In this document: positions 7,955 to 16,828 of the stretch, piece after piece
Layout: the number at the start of each line of letters is the position of its first letter
Numbering within the stretch: the first letter of the stretch is position 1
Origin: Candidatus Latescibacterota bacterium
GTDB taxonomy: Bacteria; Latescibacterota; UBA2968; UBA8231
Direction of reading: 5' to 3'
Length of the DNA: 51,536 nt
NCBI GenBank assembly: GCA_022820485.1
Contig: JAJEFJ010000018.1
Span: 1 to 51,536, forward strand
Position numbers and translations under genes: made by a program
The notes under the pieces: model-generated
Told to the model about the DNA's origin: nothing
The model's database searches: none
Seen by the model: only the letters and a program-made list of their open reading frames with translations

Positions 7955-9262
7955 ATGCCCTCTAAGGTGCAATTCCACCTGCTTTTCTTGGCTTGTGCCC
8001 TAGAGGTCTGCTGCTGCTATCTGGTCTCCCTCGGCGATCTCCAGCGCCAAATACCACAGATGTGGGCCGGCGTCTTTCCCGCTTTTCTCTGCTACGCACT
8101 CGCGGCGTATCTCGTCCTGCGCCCAAGCGCATCCCCTGGACGGCCGCACTTCATCCTAGGGGCCGCCCTCGTCTTCCGCCTGACGCTGTGGTGGAGCCCG
8201 GCGACGCTCTCGGACGACATTTTTCGCTATGTCTGGGATGGCCGCGTCCAGCTAGCCGGCATCAACCCGTACCTCTACGCGCCCTCGGCGCCCGAGGTGG
8301 CGCACCTGCGCGACGCACTCTACCACAGCATCAACCACGCTGACATTCCCACGATCTACCCGCCGCTGGCGCAGCTTTTCTTTCGTGCGATTTGCGCGCT
8401 CAGCGCGACGCCAGCCGCGTTCAAATTGGCCCTGCTGCTCTGCGATTGGGGCCTCTGCCTGCTGTTGGCATACAGCCTCATCCGGCGCGGCCAAAACCCG
8501 TGTCGCGTCGTGCTCTACGCTTGGAATCCCCTGCCCTTAATAGAGGTTGCCGGCAGCGGCCATATCGACGCGCTAGGTGTGCTGCTCCTCTTTGCAGCCC
8601 TGTACGCACTCCACAGCCAGCGCTGGGCCACTGCCGTCTGCGCCCTCGCCGGGGCCTTTCTCGTCAAACTAGTGCCCCTCGCGCTGTTGCCCACTTTTTG
8701 GCGTCGCCCTCGCGCCGGTTGGTTCAACTTCCGCAAGCGAAGTGCGCTGCTTCTGTTTCCAACACTGGGGCTATTGGCCTTTTGGCCCTTTGCCGCCGCT
8801 GGGGAAAAACTCGCGACGGGCCTTGTGACCTACGTGCAACACTGGCACTTCAACGCGGCGGCCTACTCGCTCTTTCACTTTGCCCTGCAGCCGTGGGATG
8901 GCCATACCTACGCACGCTGGCTCTGCACGGCCCTTTTCGCACTAATAGCCCTCGGCGTCCAAATCCACTACCGCAACCCCTACCGCGCCGCCTTTGCAAC
9001 CCTCGGTGCTTACGTCTTGCTCTCGCCGACCGTACATCCCTGGTACTTACTTTGGGTCCTCCCATTCCTCGCCTTTTTCCCCAGTCCCGCTTGGATGCTC
9101 CTCAGCGGCTTGATCTTCCTCGCCTACGAGGTGCAGATCGGCTATGGCAGCGAAGGCGTGTGGCGCGAAAAGCCGTGGGTTTTGTGGGCGCAATACGCGC
9201 CTTTTTACTTGCTCCTCGGCACCACGGCCTGCTACAGACGCCTCAATCGCCACGACGATTAG
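7955..9262 (+). CDS. Polytopic membrane glycosyltransferase, GT-C fold (GT87/mannosyltransferase-like)
   Basis: About 435 residues with roughly ten hydrophobic segments. The first periplasmic loop carries the signature SDDIFRYVWDGRVQ (D87-D88) followed by GINPYLYAP, typical of polyprenyl-phosphate-sugar dependent GT-C enzymes of the GT87/DUF2029 type. A later loop has TIYPPLAQ. It probably adds a mannose or other hexose to a lipid or glycan on the outer face of the inner membrane; donor and acceptor are unknown. A TTG at 7928 would extend the protein by nine residues, but the ATG at 7955 fits the first membrane segment better; neither has a strong ribosome site. The last 20 bases overlap the convergent gene at 9243. 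Confidence 0.8.
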   Translation: MPSKVQFHLLFLACALEVCCCYLVSLGDLQRQIPQMWAGVFPAFLCYALAAYLVLRPSASPGRPHFILGAALVFRLTLWWSPATLSDDIFRYVWDGRVQLAGINPYLYAPSAPEVAHLRDALYHSINHADIPTIYPPLAQLFFRAICALSATPAAFKLALLLCDWGLCLLLAYSLIRRGQNPCRVVLYAWNPLPLIEVAGSGHIDALGVLLLFAALYALHSQRWATAVCALAGAFLVKLVPLALLPTFWRRPRAGWFNFRKRSALLLFPTLGLLAFWPFAAAGEKLATGLVTYVQHWHFNAAAYSLFHFALQPWDGHTYARWLCTALFALIALGVQIHYRNPYRAAFATLGAYVLLSPTVHPWYLLWVLPFLAFFPSPAWMLLSGLIFLAYEVQIGYGSEGVWREKPWVLWAQYAPFYLLLGTTACYRRLNRHDD

Positions 9263-9944
9263 CGACCCTGTCCCGCCGCGCCCACGCGAAGGTCAGGTGC
9301 ATTAGAGCGAAAACGGTGAGAAAGATGGCGGAGACGGCCACTAGGAAGAGCCAGTGCGGATAGGCGTGGATAAAGGCGAGCTGTTTGGGTGCCGAGAGCG
9401 TGAAAAAATAATTAGTCCCCAGATACAGGTTAAGCGGAGTAATGGCCAAGGCGTAGAGGTGGACGGCGATATAGCTGCGCAGGATCGCCCGCGCCGGCGG
9501 GCGGTAGCGGCACCCAAAGGTGAAATAGAACCCCACGCCGACTAAGGCGACATGGGTCAGGAAATAGCGGATCTCGGCGATCGGGCGGATCGACCCGGTC
9601 TCCGAGATCGCCGGAAAACACACCGCTAGCAGAGCGCCGACCACCCCCGCGTAATACGCCAGTTCAGACCACAGCCTCCCGCCGGTTGCCAGCCCGGCGA
9701 ACAGGACGAATACCGACAGATCGCACAGATGCAGGGGCAGGTTGTCGGCGATGGGGATGCCAACGACGAAGTGCCGATAGGCAAACCAGCCGAGTTCATT
9801 GACCAGCACCAAGGCGAACAGCGCGACCCGAAAGGCCGCATGGGCCCGCCCATCCAGCGGCCACCGCCTCATATTGGCGCAGCCCGTCGCGAAGAGCGCA
9901 GCCACTCCGATCCAGAACAGGTGGCGAGGCGAAAATAGTTCCAT
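9243..9944 (-). CDS. TIGR02206/YwaF-type integral membrane protein
   Basis: 233 residues with about six or seven transmembrane helices. The block NLPLHLCDLS in the middle and LGTNYFFTLSAP near the C-terminus are the family signatures of TIGR02206 (YwaF of Bacillus; related to eukaryotic TMEM164). TMEM164 has been described as an acyltransferase in ether-lipid synthesis; whether bacterial members act on lipids is not established. The conserved His-Leu-Cys in the second helix is a possible catalytic site. The gene begins 4 nt after the stop of the Omp85-like gene, so both are probably on one mRNA. Its 3' end overlaps the convergent glycosyltransferase gene. Confidence 0.8.
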   Translation of the reverse strand: MELFSPRHLFWIGVAALFATGCANMRRWPLDGRAHAAFRVALFALVLVNELGWFAYRHFVVGIPIADNLPLHLCDLSVFVLFAGLATGGRLWSELAYYAGVVGALLAVCFPAISETGSIRPIAEIRYFLTHVALVGVGFYFTFGCRYRPPARAILRSYIAVHLYALAITPLNLYLGTNYFFTLSAPKQLAFIHAYPHWLFLVAVSAIFLTVFALMHLTFAWARRDRVANRRGD

Positions 9945-9947
9945 GCC

Positions 9948-11051
9948 TCAGAAAACCTGTGAAAAGGTGATGTAGATTGCCCTGCGATCGCCCGAGGTGC
10001 CGTAGTCGGCCCGCACGATCGTGCTCTGCCAGTGGCAACGCAATCCCAAGCCGCGGCCGCCGCGCCACCCATCGCTCGTCGGCAGCGCGTCGCGGGCGAA
10101 GATCTGTCCGACGTCGCCGAAGGCCACTAGCCCCAGATACAGGTGCTGCCGGCGCCATATCGGCAGCCCGCGCCAGCGCAGCTCGCCGTTGAGCACGGTC
10201 CGCGCCTCGCCCCGGTCCCTAGCACGGGCCAAGCCGCGGACCGTGTCGCTGCCCCCCATGTCCAGTTCCTCGTAGAAAGGTAGGTCACCGATGGTCCAGT
10301 TGACGCGCAGGCGGTTGGCGGCCACCAGCCCGCGCCCCAAGGAGTGGAAATGCCGGTGGTCGAAACGGAGCGTCGCCCCCCGGTAATCGCCGCCGCCACC
10401 AACTCCAAAGTCCAACAACAACTCCTCCAGCACGCCCGAGGTCGCGTTGTTGTAGTTGTCGCGCGTGTCGTAGCGCAGCGAGGCGATGAATTGGGCGAAC
10501 GCACCTCCGTCCGCGCCGAGGGGGTCGAGCGCGGAGAGGACGCCATCGGCCGCGTTCGGCTCGATATCGTTGTGGCTCAGACGCCCCCCAATGCGCAAAC
10601 GCCAGGGGAAGCGCAGAGTGCGGATCCACTTAACCTTGAACTCCGGGAAGGCTTGCCGGAATGTCCTCTGGTCTCGCGAATACCTGGCGATATCCTCGTC
10701 GCTGAGGCCGCCGTAGTAATTGGCGAAATCCTCCTTCTCGTAAACCAATTCGACCTCGAGCCGCTGGCCGGGCCGGAATTCGGGCGTATCGACGAGCATG
10801 CGGTGTATCCACTTGCCCTTGGTTGTGATAAATACTTGCGCGCTGTATTTGCGGCGATAGGGTACGCTCTGGCCGTCGTATTCAAAGAGATTGGCCCGCA
10901 GCCCGTATCCAGTGCCGTCATCCGAGCTGAAATTCAGCAGCGGTATCGCGGTCGGGCGCCAACCGACTGTCTCGTGGACCGGCCGGGCACCGCTCGGACA
11001 CGCCCACGCGAACGCCAAGATCGCCGCAATGTTAAGGACCCGATTCAGCAT
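9948..11051 (-). CDS. Omp85/BamA-type outer-membrane beta-barrel protein without POTRA domains
   Basis: 367 residues: signal peptide (about 1-22), then a protein rich in alternating beta-strands that ends in aromatic F (TFSQVF). The motif VRGLARARDRGEART followed by NGELRWRG matches the conserved VRG-Y/F element and following strand of the Omp85 (surface antigen D15) barrel. There is no room for POTRA repeats, so this looks like a short barrel-only member of the kind often annotated as BamA/TamA family protein. Such proteins may work in outer-membrane insertion or lipid export, or serve as channels; the role here is unknown. It is the first gene of a likely pair with the TIGR02206 protein. 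Confidence 0.82.
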   Translation of the reverse strand: MLNRVLNIAAILAFAWACPSGARPVHETVGWRPTAIPLLNFSSDDGTGYGLRANLFEYDGQSVPYRRKYSAQVFITTKGKWIHRMLVDTPEFRPGQRLEVELVYEKEDFANYYGGLSDEDIARYSRDQRTFRQAFPEFKVKWIRTLRFPWRLRIGGRLSHNDIEPNAADGVLSALDPLGADGGAFAQFIASLRYDTRDNYNNATSGVLEELLLDFGVGGGGDYRGATLRFDHRHFHSLGRGLVAANRLRVNWTIGDLPFYEELDMGGSDTVRGLARARDRGEARTVLNGELRWRGLPIWRRQHLYLGLVAFGDVGQIFARDALPTSDGWRGGRGLGLRCHWQSTIVRADYGTSGDRRAIYITFSQVF

Positions 11052-11477
11052 AGACCTACCCTCACTAAAGTGGTTTTATGCGCTATGTAGCCGTCCGCAT
11101 TGCCCGCGTTAAGTATGGTCAATCAGCAAATGGAGTGCTACCAGTCCGCGCAGCTTGTAGTGGTCCGCCAGTGGACAGCGATAAAAGGAACGAGTCGCCC
11201 TCTTGCGCTGTCTATACTATAGAGCTTCTGCCATTTTATGCGGTAAAAGGAATGAATCGTCCCTTTTTGATGTCTATAACTTATAACCAAGCTCTGTCGT
11301 AACGCGCCTTTTTACTTGCTCTTATGCGGCACCGAACTAGCTCGTCGCCGGATGGGAACAGATGGATCGCGAAGGCAGCAGTGCGGAAAATAGTTCAAAG
11401 TGCTTCTGTTTGTTATATTCCTAACTTACAACAATGGCGCAAGGCGTTAATGGCCGCGCACCTAGAAAAAATCGCCC
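11052..11477. other. Intergenic stretch with imperfect direct repeats
   Basis: About 425 bases between divergent genes. It holds two imperfect copies of a 37-40-bp unit (see 11181-11279) and an 18-base string, 11301-11318, that also occurs inside the glycosyltransferase gene near 9195. A TATATT box at 11414-11419 could be the -10 of a promoter for the downstream operon, but no good -35 is seen. No gene found. Confidence 0.5.
11181..11279. repeat. Two imperfect direct repeats, 62 bp apart
   Basis: Copy 1 is 11181-11220 and copy 2 is 11243-11279. Both start with (A/G)TAAAAGGAA(C/T)GA(A/G)TCG and end with GTCTATA. The matches are interspersed with substitutions. They may be regulator-binding sites or decayed repeats; function unknown. 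Confidence 0.55.
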
Positions 11478-12059
11478 GTGAATTACTCTGTAAAAAATTC
11501 CTTACGCCTCGTGGCCTTTGGCTTGGGGGCGCTGTGTCTGCACGGCTGTCTGGAACTAGTGCGCAGGCCGCCAGCGGGCGAACCTTTCGGCTACGATCAA
11601 GTCCCAGCCGCCGACACCACAGCCACGAGCGCAGCAGCCGTCCGACCCATGCCAACGCTAGTCGTCGTAGATCGCCCCAAGCGCTCGCGCCAACAGTTGC
11701 GAGACATCGAGCAGGTCAACAAATACGCGCTCTGGTGCATTGAAAACGCCATGTGGAACGAGGCCCAATCGCACATGGAACGCGCCCTAGCACAAGACAG
11801 TCTGTCGGCCAGCCTGCACAACAACCTTGGGGTCATCTACGAGCGGCTCGGTATGACCGACAAAGCGGCTGAATTCTACGGCCGGGCGCGGGCCCTCAGC
11901 CCCGCCCAAGAGGCCTATGCAGCCAATTTGCGCCACTTGCAACAATACCAACAGGCCAGCCTCGACTCTACAGACTCACTTGATATATTCAGGGCGGACG
12001 ATGGTTCGCGGCCGCGGACCAGACGCCCGGACTATTCACCCACATCCACGGGAGAGTGA
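11478..12059 (+). CDS. Small TPR lipoprotein
   Basis: 193 residues from a GTG start. Lipoprotein signal with LHGC at about residues 21-24. Residues about 75-150 form two TPR-like helical hairpins (IENAMWNEAQSHMERAL; LHNNLGVIYERLGMTDKAAE). The C-terminus is Ser/Asp/Arg-rich and probably disordered. TPR lipoproteins usually tether partner proteins at the periplasmic side of a membrane. The stop overlaps the GTG start of the giant fusion protein gene (GTGA), so the two are probably translated together and may cooperate. The start codon choice is open; no strong ribosome site is visible. Confidence 0.75.
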   Translation: MNYSVKNSLRLVAFGLGALCLHGCLELVRRPPAGEPFGYDQVPAADTTATSAAAVRPMPTLVVVDRPKRSRQQLRDIEQVNKYALWCIENAMWNEAQSHMERALAQDSLSASLHNNLGVIYERLGMTDKAAEFYGRARALSPAQEAYAANLRHLQQYQQASLDSTDSLDIFRADDGSRPRTRRPDYSPTSTGE

Positions 12060-15000
12060 ACGTGCAGGCTATAACGAGATTCCACAGCCTCGCCTGCGCC
12101 GCCCTGCTCGCTTGGGGCGTCGCAGACCTCGGCGCCCAAGACATTCTCACCTTGCAATTGCAGCAAGGGTTCGGGAAAAACAAGGTTCGCTACCGAGACT
12201 TCCAGTGGGAAATCCTCGAAAGCGAACACATAGAGCTTCACTTCGAGCCTGAATTCCAGAATCTGGCCGTGCGGGCAATCGAGTACCTCGAAGAGGGCTA
12301 CGATCACATCAGCCAAATTTTGCACCACGACCTTTCGCACCGGCCGCCGGTCGTCATCTATCAGTCGCACTACCAGTTCCAGCAGACCAATATCTTTCCC
12401 GACTTTCTGCCGCCTGGCGTCGCTGGCTTTGCCGAGCCGCTGCGCTTCCGCATGGTCGTCCCCTTTGCCGGCGATCTCGACGAGTTCCGCAATGTTCTCG
12501 TCCACGAGCTGACCCACATTTTCCAGTACGACATCGTTCACAAAGGCCCCATTCGCCGCATCACCAGCCCGATCGCCCAACCGCCCACTTGGCTGATGGA
12601 GGGCATGGCCGAATACACCACCCCAGGCCGCAACACCATCGATGAAATGGTCCTCCGCGACGCCGTGCTCACCGACGGCCTCATCCCTCTCGAAACCATG
12701 AATCAGGCTTGGGGCCAAGGCAACGTATTCCTCGCCTACAAGCAGAGCCACGCGCTCATGGAATACATTGCCGAGCACTACGGCCCCGAAAAAATCAGCC
12801 GCATCCTCCGCCTGTGGGACAGCCAGCACGACACCGACAAGCTCATGGATCGCCTGATCGGCATGGACTTGAAAACCCTCGACGAGCGCTGGTCGGCCCA
12901 GATGCGCAAAGCCTATTGGCCCCTCTTACAGACGCGAGACTACACCTCTGAATTCGCCGAGGAAATAGGCGACGACGAGAATATTCACAGCTTCTCCAGC
13001 CCCTGCTGGTCGCTCAGCGGCGACATGCTCGCCGTCCATTCCTCAGACGGGATCGAACAGCACGTGGACATCATCCGCCTGCGCGATGCCTCGCTCGTCG
13101 AGCGCGTCACCGAGAGCATGCGCGCCGCCGACTACGATCATCTCAGCATCGGCAGCGGCACTGTGGCTTGGGCGCAAGATGGCCAGACCATCGCCTTCGT
13201 CGCCAAAGAAGGCCCCCGCGACCGCATCATGCTGTGGAACCTCTACGACAAGAAGCTGGTGCAGACCCTGACCATGCCCGATTTGGATCTCATCGAGAGC
13301 CTAACCTGGTCGCCCGACAGCCGCCACCTCGCCTTTATCGGCACGGGGCAGGGCCAGAGCGATCTCTACATCATTGATGTACAGACCGGCGAGCGGCGTC
13401 AGCTCACGGGCACGCCCGAGCGGGAAGATTATCCGAACTGGTCGCCCGACGGCCAGCGCATCGCCTTTAGCAGCAAGTACCGCAACCAGTTCGACATCAA
13501 AATTTACGATCTAGCCGAGGGCACAGCGCACGCGGCTATCTCCAGCTCCACCGACGATTTGTGGCCTCAGTGGCTGCCCGAAGGCAACAAGCTGCTCTTT
13601 GTTTCCACCCGCGACAAAATCAACGACCTCTTCGTCTATCACCTCGACGAAGGCCGCGAATTCCGCCTAACCCGCAGCCTCAGCGGCATTATGAATCCCG
13701 CCCTCTCGCCTGACGGACGGCAGATCGTGTTCAACACCTACTTCAAGGGCCGCAGTCATCTCTACCGGATGGCCATGCCCGAATGGCCCGAGGTCAAGCG
13801 CAAAGACGCCCAGCTACTAGCGCGCGTGGCCGAAGCAGAACCGCAAGCCCAAGTGGCACCGCCAGTCGAAGCAGAGCCGACAACTGAAGCAGCTCCACCA
13901 GCCCCCGAGGCCCTAGCCATAGAGATGCCCTCGGTGCGGCCCGCGGTAGAGGGCGACGCTGTGCTCTCCGACCAAGGGGGGACCCCAAGCCTAGGGGAGG
14001 TCTCGGCCCCGAAGGACCCAGATCTCCCAGACGACGCCGTGCTGCTAGCCGGAGCCAGCGGCTTGTTGTCGCCTACCGAATCCCAAAAGCCACAAGCCCC
14101 CGTCCAACTCGCTGCCGACGACGGCGATGACGACGAATTGGAACTGCGCCGCCGCCGCTACACCCCCAAGCTCGAATTCGACGGCATCTCCGTGCAGATG
14201 GGCTATTTTGATGGGTTCTTATCGTCGATTGCCCAGCTAAGCATGAGCGATCTTTTGGGCAATCACTCGCTGGTTTTGGCCACGGATTACGTAGCTGCGC
14301 AGGACATCAGCAATGACTTCAACTTTGCCGCTAGCTACAGCTACTACGGCAAGCGACCCACGTACCACGTATCCATTTTCAATTGGAACCAGTACTTCAT
14401 CAACGATCGCAACTTCCTCGTCCCAGGCCGCTCCCCGACTCGGGGCATTAGCCGTCTCCAGCAGCGCGGAGCGTTGGCCAACGCCAGCTATCCGCTCGAC
14501 CTGTACCGCCGCCTCGACCTGAGCTATACGTATGTCGGCGAGCAAGAAGAACAAGTCAGTCCTTTCTACGAGCCAGATTCTACTGCTACCAGTACTCATC
14601 TGTTCAAGACCGCCTACGTCCACGACTCCATCACCTACGGTCTTTTGGGTGCCACTGCTGGCAAGCGCTACTTTCTCTCAGTGGGGCGCACGCTTAGCCT
14701 TGGCTCAACCACGCGCTCTTTCTCGCACCTCGAATTCGACTATCGCCACTACTTGCGGCTGGGGCGTTGGTCGGTGCTGGGCCTGCGAGCCTATAGCGTG
14801 GGGTCTTTGGGCCGCGATGCCCTCGAATACAACCTAGGGGGGCCGACTTGGTATCTGCCGTTCTACACGGGCTTCAACCTCAATACTGGCCCGCTGCGCG
14901 GCTACCCGTTCTCGGCCTTCACCGGCAGCAGGGTCCTGCTGACCAACATCGAGTTGCGCGTCCCCTTTGTGCGCGGCATCCTCTTTGGCTGGCCCGGCAC

Positions 15001-15262
15001 CTTCCTGATTCCAGCGGTTGACGGCAGCCTGTTTGTGGATGTGGGCATGGCTTGGGACAAGGGAGACGAAATCGACCTGTGGCCCTTCCACAACCCACAC
15101 GCCGCACTCACCTCCTCCCCACGGCAGGTACACGCCAGCGTCGGCTTCGGCCTCTTAGTGTATTTCTTATTGCCGATGAACTTTGAATTCGCCAGGCAGA
15201 TGGACCTACAAGGCAACTTCTCGGACTTCAAGTTTCACTTCAGCTTTGGACGGAGCTTTTGA
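12056..15262 (+). CDS. Peptidase-MA-like zinc protease fused to PD40 propeller and C-terminal outer-membrane barrel
   Basis: 1068 residues, GTG start overlapping the previous stop (GTGA). Signal peptide about 1-27. Residues about 50-300 are a gluzincin-type metallopeptidase: HELTH at 150-154 and WLMEGMAEY at 179-187 give the zinc ligands. Residues about 310-600 are TolB/PD40-type beta-propeller blades (TWSPDSRHLAF, NWSPDGQRIAF, LSPDGRQIVF). A Pro/Glu/Ala-rich acidic linker (about 600-700) follows. The rest is a beta-barrel with an Omp85-like end (PLRGYPFSAFTGSRVLLTNIELRVPF-type strand pair split over 890-920; final residues FGRSF). The protein would sit in the outer membrane with protease and propeller in the periplasm or outside. 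Similar long peptidase-propeller-barrel proteins are, to my knowledge, annotated in some environmental phyla, but without function. Role unknown; envelope quality control or assembly is a guess. Confidence 0.85.
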   Translation: MNVQAITRFHSLACAALLAWGVADLGAQDILTLQLQQGFGKNKVRYRDFQWEILESEHIELHFEPEFQNLAVRAIEYLEEGYDHISQILHHDLSHRPPVVIYQSHYQFQQTNIFPDFLPPGVAGFAEPLRFRMVVPFAGDLDEFRNVLVHELTHIFQYDIVHKGPIRRITSPIAQPPTWLMEGMAEYTTPGRNTIDEMVLRDAVLTDGLIPLETMNQAWGQGNVFLAYKQSHALMEYIAEHYGPEKISRILRLWDSQHDTDKLMDRLIGMDLKTLDERWSAQMRKAYWPLLQTRDYTSEFAEEIGDDENIHSFSSPCWSLSGDMLAVHSSDGIEQHVDIIRLRDASLVERVTESMRAADYDHLSIGSGTVAWAQDGQTIAFVAKEGPRDRIMLWNLYDKKLVQTLTMPDLDLIESLTWSPDSRHLAFIGTGQGQSDLYIIDVQTGERRQLTGTPEREDYPNWSPDGQRIAFSSKYRNQFDIKIYDLAEGTAHAAISSSTDDLWPQWLPEGNKLLFVSTRDKINDLFVYHLDEGREFRLTRSLSGIMNPALSPDGRQIVFNTYFKGRSHLYRMAMPEWPEVKRKDAQLLARVAEAEPQAQVAPPVEAEPTTEAAPPAPEALAIEMPSVRPAVEGDAVLSDQGGTPSLGEVSAPKDPDLPDDAVLLAGASGLLSPTESQKPQAPVQLAADDGDDDELELRRRRYTPKLEFDGISVQMGYFDGFLSSIAQLSMSDLLGNHSLVLATDYVAAQDISNDFNFAASYSYYGKRPTYHVSIFNWNQYFINDRNFLVPGRSPTRGISRLQQRGALANASYPLDLYRRLDLSYTYVGEQEEQVSPFYEPDSTATSTHLFKTAYVHDSITYGLLGATAGKRYFLSVGRTLSLGSTTRSFSHLEFDYRHYLRLGRWSVLGLRAYSVGSLGRDALEYNLGGPTWYLPFYTGFNLNTGPLRGYPFSAFTGSRVLLTNIELRVPFVRGILFGWPGTFLIPAVDGSLFVDVGMAWDKGDEIDLWPFHNPHAALTSSPRQVHASVGFGLLVYFLLPMNFEFARQMDLQGNFSDFKFHFSFGRSF

Positions 15263-15951
15263 TCCGCGCTACTGCCCTTGCACTGCTCATTGCCCTAGCG
15301 GGCTGCGGCGGCGGCCGCGCTGCTTTCACGCGCGTCGAATTCCGCGCCCCGTCGCAACCCGACCCGGTCTTGCGCCCCTTTCTCGCGGACGTCGAGCACA
15401 TCGGCGTCGTTTGCGCGACCAACATCGAACCGTTCCGAGAACTGGACATCGAGAAGGTCATGGCGCGTCTGTCCAACGCCGTGGTCCGCAGCCTCGGCAA
15501 CATGCCCAAGACCGAAGTGATGAACCAAGACGAAATCACCTACAAGCTCAAGGATATTCGACTCGACTCAACGAGCGTCCACCAAGACTCGGTACGGGCC
15601 GCTCTCAGGGAGAAGCTCGAGCTCGACGCCTTAGTCTTGGTCGAGCTAAGGCACTTACAGGCACGGATGATGCCCATGTCGCCCACGCCCTATGGCATGT
15701 CGCCCAACCCCGGTATAGACTTGACCATAGATCTCAAGGTCAGCCTGATCAATCTTAACACCAATCAAGTCTGGCAACAGGGGGGCACGCAACGCAATTA
15801 TCAACCGGTGCAACTACAGCTTTTCGGCGGCAATAAACAAGGCGAGCGCCAACTACTCATGGCTCTCGCCCGCCCACTACAACGCTTCCTCTTCCGCATC
15901 GCCCCACCACCCAAACCACAGACCCGCCACTTCGACCTAAGCGGCGACTAG
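15259..15951 (+). CDS. Lipoprotein with CsgG/LpoB-like fold (tentative)
   Basis: 230 residues from a TTG start that overlaps the previous stop (TTGA). Lipobox LAGC at about 13-16. The middle has the order seen in CsgG/LpoB/TolB-N type domains: a strand (HIGVVCATN), a helix (EKVMARLSNAVVRSL), a strand and helix with MNQDEITYKL, and a strand LDALVLVELR. Members of that fold recruit partners at the outer membrane. Family assignment is by pattern only. Probable third gene of the operon begun by the TPR lipoprotein, followed by a terminator. It could be an accessory lipoprotein to the giant barrel protein. Confidence 0.68.
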   Translation: MIRATALALLIALAGCGGGRAAFTRVEFRAPSQPDPVLRPFLADVEHIGVVCATNIEPFRELDIEKVMARLSNAVVRSLGNMPKTEVMNQDEITYKLKDIRLDSTSVHQDSVRAALREKLELDALVLVELRHLQARMMPMSPTPYGMSPNPGIDLTIDLKVSLINLNTNQVWQQGGTQRNYQPVQLQLFGGNKQGERQLLMALARPLQRFLFRIAPPPKPQTRHFDLSGD

Positions 15952-15956
15952 GCATA

Positions 15957-15992
15957 AAAAAGCGGAGGGCAACAAAAGGCCCCCCGCTTTTT
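15957..15992. terminator. Bidirectional Rho-independent terminator
   Basis: AAAAAGCGG pairs with CCGCTTTTT, extended by GGGC/GCCC after one A-C mismatch, with a loop of about 8 nt. T-tracts follow in both directions. It sits between the convergent lipoprotein (ends 15951) and the Gly/Tyr-rich lipoprotein gene (ends 16015). Confidence 0.88.
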
Positions 15993-16014
15993 CTCTGTTT
16001 CTAGTAGCGAAAAG

Positions 16015-16746
16015 TCAGCGCCGGCGCTTCTTGGGCTTGGCCGATTTCTTTGTCGCGGACGATTTAGAAGCTGGTGCCGATGTCGCTGCGGGCGCTTTGG
16101 TCGCCGACGTACTCGGCGGCGAACTGACCGAAGATCGCGATGTAGGCGCAGGCGCATTGCTGGCCGAGGAGCGCGACGTAGGTGCAGGAGTGCTGCGCAC
16201 CCGAGGCTCGACCCGCCGCTGCCACACATTTTCTTCGCGGCGCTGTCTTTCGGTCGCTGCGGCCGGGTCGGCAATCGCCGGCGTCGTGCTCAGCCGACTC
16301 GCCGCGCGCAAATCGTCGAGCTGGCGCGTGCTGACCAGTTCATAACCTGGCGGCACGTAGTAACCGCCCGAACTCCGATAGTACGGATCGTAGCCGTAAC
16401 TATAAGGGCCATAGCCGCCATAATAGGAGGGATAGCCGCCGTAGTAGTAAGGATAGTAGCCAGAGGTAGGATAATAGCCGCCATAGCCACCGTAGCCGCC
16501 GTAGTAGCCGCCATAGCCGCCATAGCCACCACGCACACCCGGATAGCGGTAGAGATCGTCCATGTAGTCGCGGTCGTCGAACTGGCCAACCGTGGGAGCC
16601 TCGACAGCGCGGCTCTTGGCGCGAGCTAGATCCTCGTCGTGCAGACTAGCCGCCTCATAGGGACTACTGAGCACTGTGTAGCAGCCGCTGGCCATCAGCG
16701 CAGTTAGCGGCAAGGCCGAATACAAAATAAAAGCCTTCATTTTCAT
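16015..16746 (-). CDS. Gly/Tyr-rich low-complexity lipoprotein
   Basis: 243 residues. Starts at an ATG with a very strong ribosome site (AAGGAGGAGG). Lipoprotein signal with MASGC. Residues about 72-130 are almost only Gly, Tyr, Pro and Ser (GGYGGYGGYYGG repeats). A short helical region (TRQLDDLRAASRL) follows, then a Ser/Ala/Pro/Thr tail ending in Lys/Arg (KKRRR). Gly-Tyr repeats are found in adhesive or self-assembling surface proteins, and the basic tail could bind peptidoglycan or acidic polymers; both are guesses. It is the last gene of a long minus-strand run and ends at a terminator. No enzyme domain. Confidence 0.8.
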   Translation of the reverse strand: MKMKAFILYSALPLTALMASGCYTVLSSPYEAASLHDEDLARAKSRAVEAPTVGQFDDRDYMDDLYRYPGVRGGYGGYGGYYGGYGGYGGYYPTSGYYPYYYGGYPSYYGGYGPYSYGYDPYYRSSGGYYVPPGYELVSTRQLDDLRAASRLSTTPAIADPAAATERQRREENVWQRRVEPRVRSTPAPTSRSSASNAPAPTSRSSVSSPPSTSATKAPAATSAPASKSSATKKSAKPKKRRR

Positions 16747-16828
16747 AAATTAACCTCCTCCTTAAGGAGCGTTAAACTCATCTTCAGCCTGAATATACAC
16801 AAACCAGCAACCGAAGCAAAAAAGAATC

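Noticed and set aside
8392..9363. 323-codon plus-strand frame overlapping the glycosyltransferase.
   Set aside because: Arg/Pro-rich text typical of an out-of-frame reading of the real gene.
10344..11090. 248-codon plus-strand frame opposite the Omp85-like gene.
   Set aside because: Antisense of a protein with recognisable signal peptide and barrel motifs.
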